Origin: Fusobacterium ulcerans
GTDB lineage: Bacteria > Fusobacteriota > Fusobacteriia > Fusobacteriales > Fusobacteriaceae
DNA length: 64,000 bases
Reading direction: 5' to 3'
NCBI RefSeq assembly: GCF_003019675.1
Contig: NZ_CP028105.1
Span: 2,310,282 to 2,374,281, forward strand
Made by a program: the position numbers and the translations under genes
The notes under the pieces: generated by a model
Seen by the model: only the letters and a program-made list of their open reading frames with translations
Database searches by the model: none
Told to the model about the DNA's origin: nothing
Shown here: one piece after another, positions 61,817 through 64,000 of the stretch
Numbering within the stretch: the stretch's first letter is position 1
Layout of the letters: the number at the start of each line of letters is the position of its first letter

Positions 61817-61938
61817 AAATAAAGTTAAAAAAATAATTCTAATAATATTTTTATTAAATTCTTAAATAAAGAACATTTACAAAAAATAAAGAGTTCTCTT
61901 TTATACATAAAAGCGAACACTTAAATCTTGGAGGAGTA

Positions 61939-63357
61939 ATGTTATTTAATTCATATGAGTTTATTTTCCTGTTTTTACCAATTACATTAATAATATATTT
62001 TACTTTAAATAGATATGGTAAAAATAATGTAGCTAAAGGATGGCTGGTAATAGCTTCCTTGTATTTTTATTCATATTTTCACCTTTCATATTTATATTTA
62101 ATTTTAACTTCAATAATAATAAATTATTTTATTGGAAATAAATTAAATCATAAAAGTTTGACTGGAAAAGAAAGAAAAATATGGATGATAGTAGGAGTAA
62201 TATTTAATTTAGGGTTATTAGGATATTTTAAATATTATGATTTCTTTGTAGAAAATATAAATACAGTATTTAGAACAAATTTTACCTTATTACATATACT
62301 GCTGCCATTAGGAATATCATTTTTTACATTTCAACAGCTTTCATTTATAATAGACAGTTACAATGAAAAAAGTATGAAATATGATTTTTTAAGTTATTGT
62401 CTATTTGTAACATTTTTTCCACAGTTAATAGCAGGACCAATAGTACTGCCAAATGAAATGCTTCCACAATTTGAAGATAAAAGAAATAAGGTGATAAATT
62501 ATGAAAATATGAATAGAGGACTATATATGTTTTCTATAGGACTAGCTAAAAAAGTAATATTAGCAGATACAATAGCAAATTTTGCAAATGCAGGATTTGA
62601 TCAAATGGAAACATTAAATATTATAGAAGCATGGATGACTTCAATATCATATACATTACAGCTATATTTTGATTTTAGTGGGTATTGTGATATGGCAATG
62701 GGAATAGCGCTGATGTTTAACATAATATTACCATTAAATTTCAATTCACCATATAAATCAGCAAATATACAGGAATTCTGGAAAAAATGGCATATGACAT
62801 TGGGAAGATTTATGACAAATTATTTATATATTCCACTTGGAGGAAATAGATTAGGAGAAAGAAAAACCCTAAGAAATCTATTTATAGTATTCATGGCAAG
62901 TGGAATATGGCATGGAGCAGGCTGGAACTTTGTTATATGGGGAGGCTTACATGGAATATGCATTCTAGTACATAGAATATGGAAAAATAGTGGAAGAAAG
63001 ATGAATAAATTACTAGGATGGTTTATAACAATAAATTTAGTAAATATATTTTGGGTATTTTTTAGAGCAGAAACATTAAGCGGAGCACTAAAAGTATTAA
63101 AAGGAATGTTAAAAATAAGAAGTTTAAAAGAAATGTTGAGTATCGAATATAAAACATTTCTTTATAATGATTTAGGAAATAAACTTTCTTTTTTCATTTT
63201 AGTTTTATCTGGAATAATAGTGTTATTTGGAAAAAATACAAAAGAAGAAGAGAAATTAAATAAAAAAATATTTTATTTTTTTAAAAGTATATTTTGTATA
63301 ACTTTAGGAATATTATTTTTGAATAGAATTTCAACATTTTTATATTTTAATTTTTAG
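61939..63357 (+). CDS. MBOAT-family O-acyltransferase (DltB/AlgI-like)
   Basis: 472 residues with about 11 membrane segments. FNSYEFIFLFLPITLIIYF opens the AlgI type; LPLGISFFTFQQLSFIIDSYN, FPQLIAGPIV, DFSGYCDMAMGIALMFNI, FWKKWHMTLG and SGIWHGAGWNFVIWGGLHG with the catalytic His325 are diagnostic. It transfers acyl (usually acetyl) groups across the membrane to an envelope polysaccharide. GGAGGAGTA before the ATG. The DltD/AlgX-like gene follows after 8 bp. Confidence 0.94.
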   Translation: MLFNSYEFIFLFLPITLIIYFTLNRYGKNNVAKGWLVIASLYFYSYFHLSYLYLILTSIIINYFIGNKLNHKSLTGKERKIWMIVGVIFNLGLLGYFKYYDFFVENINTVFRTNFTLLHILLPLGISFFTFQQLSFIIDSYNEKSMKYDFLSYCLFVTFFPQLIAGPIVLPNEMLPQFEDKRNKVINYENMNRGLYMFSIGLAKKVILADTIANFANAGFDQMETLNIIEAWMTSISYTLQLYFDFSGYCDMAMGIALMFNIILPLNFNSPYKSANIQEFWKKWHMTLGRFMTNYLYIPLGGNRLGERKTLRNLFIVFMASGIWHGAGWNFVIWGGLHGICILVHRIWKNSGRKMNKLLGWFITINLVNIFWVFFRAETLSGALKVLKGMLKIRSLKEMLSIEYKTFLYNDLGNKLSFFILVLSGIIVLFGKNTKEEEKLNKKIFYFFKSIFCITLGILFLNRISTFLYFNF

Positions 63358-63365
63358 GAGAAGAA

Positions 63366-64000
63366 ATGAAAAATAATGAGAAAAATATATTTATTATTAG
63401 GATATTTTTAATATTTATAGCAATTGGAATTTTAATAATTTTTAATTATTTAATTGATCCATTTCAACAATATAGAGTTCCTAAATTTTATACTCTTGCA
63501 AATTATCGTGAGAATGAAAGAGCTTTAAATTCAGGATTGATAAAAAACAGTGATTACGACTCCGTAATTATAGGGAGTTCAATGACTAGAAATTTTGATA
63601 CTAATTATTTAAATGAATTATTAGGATGGAAAAGTTTAAAATTAACAATGAGTTCAGCTTCACAAAAAGATATAGAAAAAACTTTAGGTTTTGTTAATAA
63701 AAATAGAAAGATAAATAATATTTTATTAGGGATAGATATTATAACTTTTTTTCAAAATGCCAATTCTGAAAGAGTAGCATTTCCAGAGTATATGTATGAT
63801 AAAAATTCTTTAAAAAACAATATTAAATATCTTTGGAATTTGACAGTATTAAAAGAAAGTATGAAAATAATAAAAATGAATTTTTTAGATAAAAAAAGTA
63901 TTGAAAAAACATTCCCATTAGGATACAGATATATATATTCAAAAGAAGAAGTTTTAAAAAATCAAAAAGGAGAGATATTAAATCATAATTACTCTTTGAA
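63366..64000 (+). CDS. DltD/AlgX-like SGNH-type protein, 3' end outside window
   Basis: 211 codons are visible from the ATG at 63366 (TTAGGAGAAG upstream), open to the last base. A single N-terminal membrane anchor (residues about 9-30, IFIIRIFLIFIAIGILIIF) is followed by a periplasmic domain with VIIGSSMTRNFDTNYLN, where the GSSM segment at 70-73 supplies the catalytic Ser in SGNH-like acyl-transfer partners. Next to an MBOAT gene, it most likely receives the acyl group and modifies polysaccharide. Full domain cannot be judged from the fragment. Confidence 0.82.
   Translation, partial: MKNNEKNIFIIRIFLIFIAIGILIIFNYLIDPFQQYRVPKFYTLANYRENERALNSGLIKNSDYDSVIIGSSMTRNFDTNYLNELLGWKSLKLTMSSASQKDIEKTLGFVNKNRKINNILLGIDIITFFQNANSERVAFPEYMYDKNSLKNNIKYLWNLTVLKESMKIIKMNFLDKKSIEKTFPLGYRYIYSKEEVLKNQKGEILNHNYSL

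Larger units (their letters stand above)
61751..61918. other. Putative invertible module 2 upstream of the O-acyltransferase
   Basis: GTTCGCTTTTATGTATAAA (61751-61769) recurs in perfect inverse form at 61900-61918 (19 bp; 22 or so matches over 25). Each repeat is also a small hairpin by itself (61752-61775 and 61893-61918). Between them lie 130 bp of A/T-rich DNA without coding potential. The right repeat ends 20 bp before the MBOAT start codon. Outer motifs match module 1. Inversion is inferred. Confidence 0.55.

Noticed and set aside
61751-61918. MITE-type mobile element
   Set aside because: No target-site duplication is seen at the repeat ends and the same arms recur with different cores at 45195-45411, which fits paired recombination sites better than copies of one transposon.

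Overview
The window is low-GC DNA with strong GGAGG-type ribosome-binding sites, tightly packed genes and short A/T-rich spacers. The gene content (an RND efflux pump, an RseC/MucC-type membrane protein, MreB, GatCAB amidotransferase, a complete selenocysteine cassette, an LPS/capsule-type polysaccharide locus) points to a Gram-negative-type anaerobe of the Fusobacteriota, most likely a large-genome gut Fusobacterium. That assignment is inference from gene content and base composition; there is no rRNA here.

Layout. 1-2443: C-terminal half of an RND permease and a MerR regulator. 2540-5978: two WYL-domain regulators and an RtcB RNA ligase. 6037-9404 (minus): four small genes resembling a store of toxin-immunity proteins (DUF2262-like, MSYDLMVF family, ankyrin, DUF1877). 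9681-16249: an M20 amidohydrolase, then a minus-strand group (alkylsulfatase-like MBL hydrolase, flavodoxin-fold protein, exported protein, MarR regulator with two identical operators) and a DUF4438 protein. 16524-20880: CGGC protein, ACT/PFL pair, MATE pump, rubrerythrin. 21151-30056 (minus): one long probable operon from a membrane protein through maf, mreB, an exported protein, scpB, an rRNA pseudouridine synthase and gatCAB. 30208-34854: RseC-like, YihY, HtpX and Ppx/GppA genes. 34999-40303: selD (itself read through an in-frame UGA), selA, selB, yedF, DUF3343 and tRNA-Sec. 40531-44706: uvrA, ruvA and a thioredoxin-like gene. 45699-61742: a surface-polysaccharide operon with initiating transferase, glycosyltransferases, Wzy-like polymerase, UDP-ManNAcA synthesis, GDP-mannose to GDP-6-deoxyhexose synthesis, flippase and two HU-like proteins. 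61939-end: an MBOAT O-acyltransferase and a DltD-like SGNH protein cut by the window edge.

The most striking unexplained structure is a pair of inverted-repeat modules placed exactly upstream of the two polysaccharide units. At 45195-45411 a 15-bp perfect inverted repeat brackets about 190 bp that contains a near-consensus promoter (TTGACA, 17 bp, TATTAT) pointing AWAY from the polysaccharide operon. At 61751-61918 a 19-bp perfect inverted repeat brackets 130 bp immediately before the O-acyltransferase gene. Both share the outer motifs TTCGC-N11-AAGGCG on the left and GTTCTC-N14-GCGAAC on the right, while the cores differ between loci but match within each pair. This is what two phase-variable invertible promoters served by one recombinase would look like, with the first locus captured in the OFF orientation. 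No recombinase gene is in the window, so this remains a hypothesis testable from read orientation.
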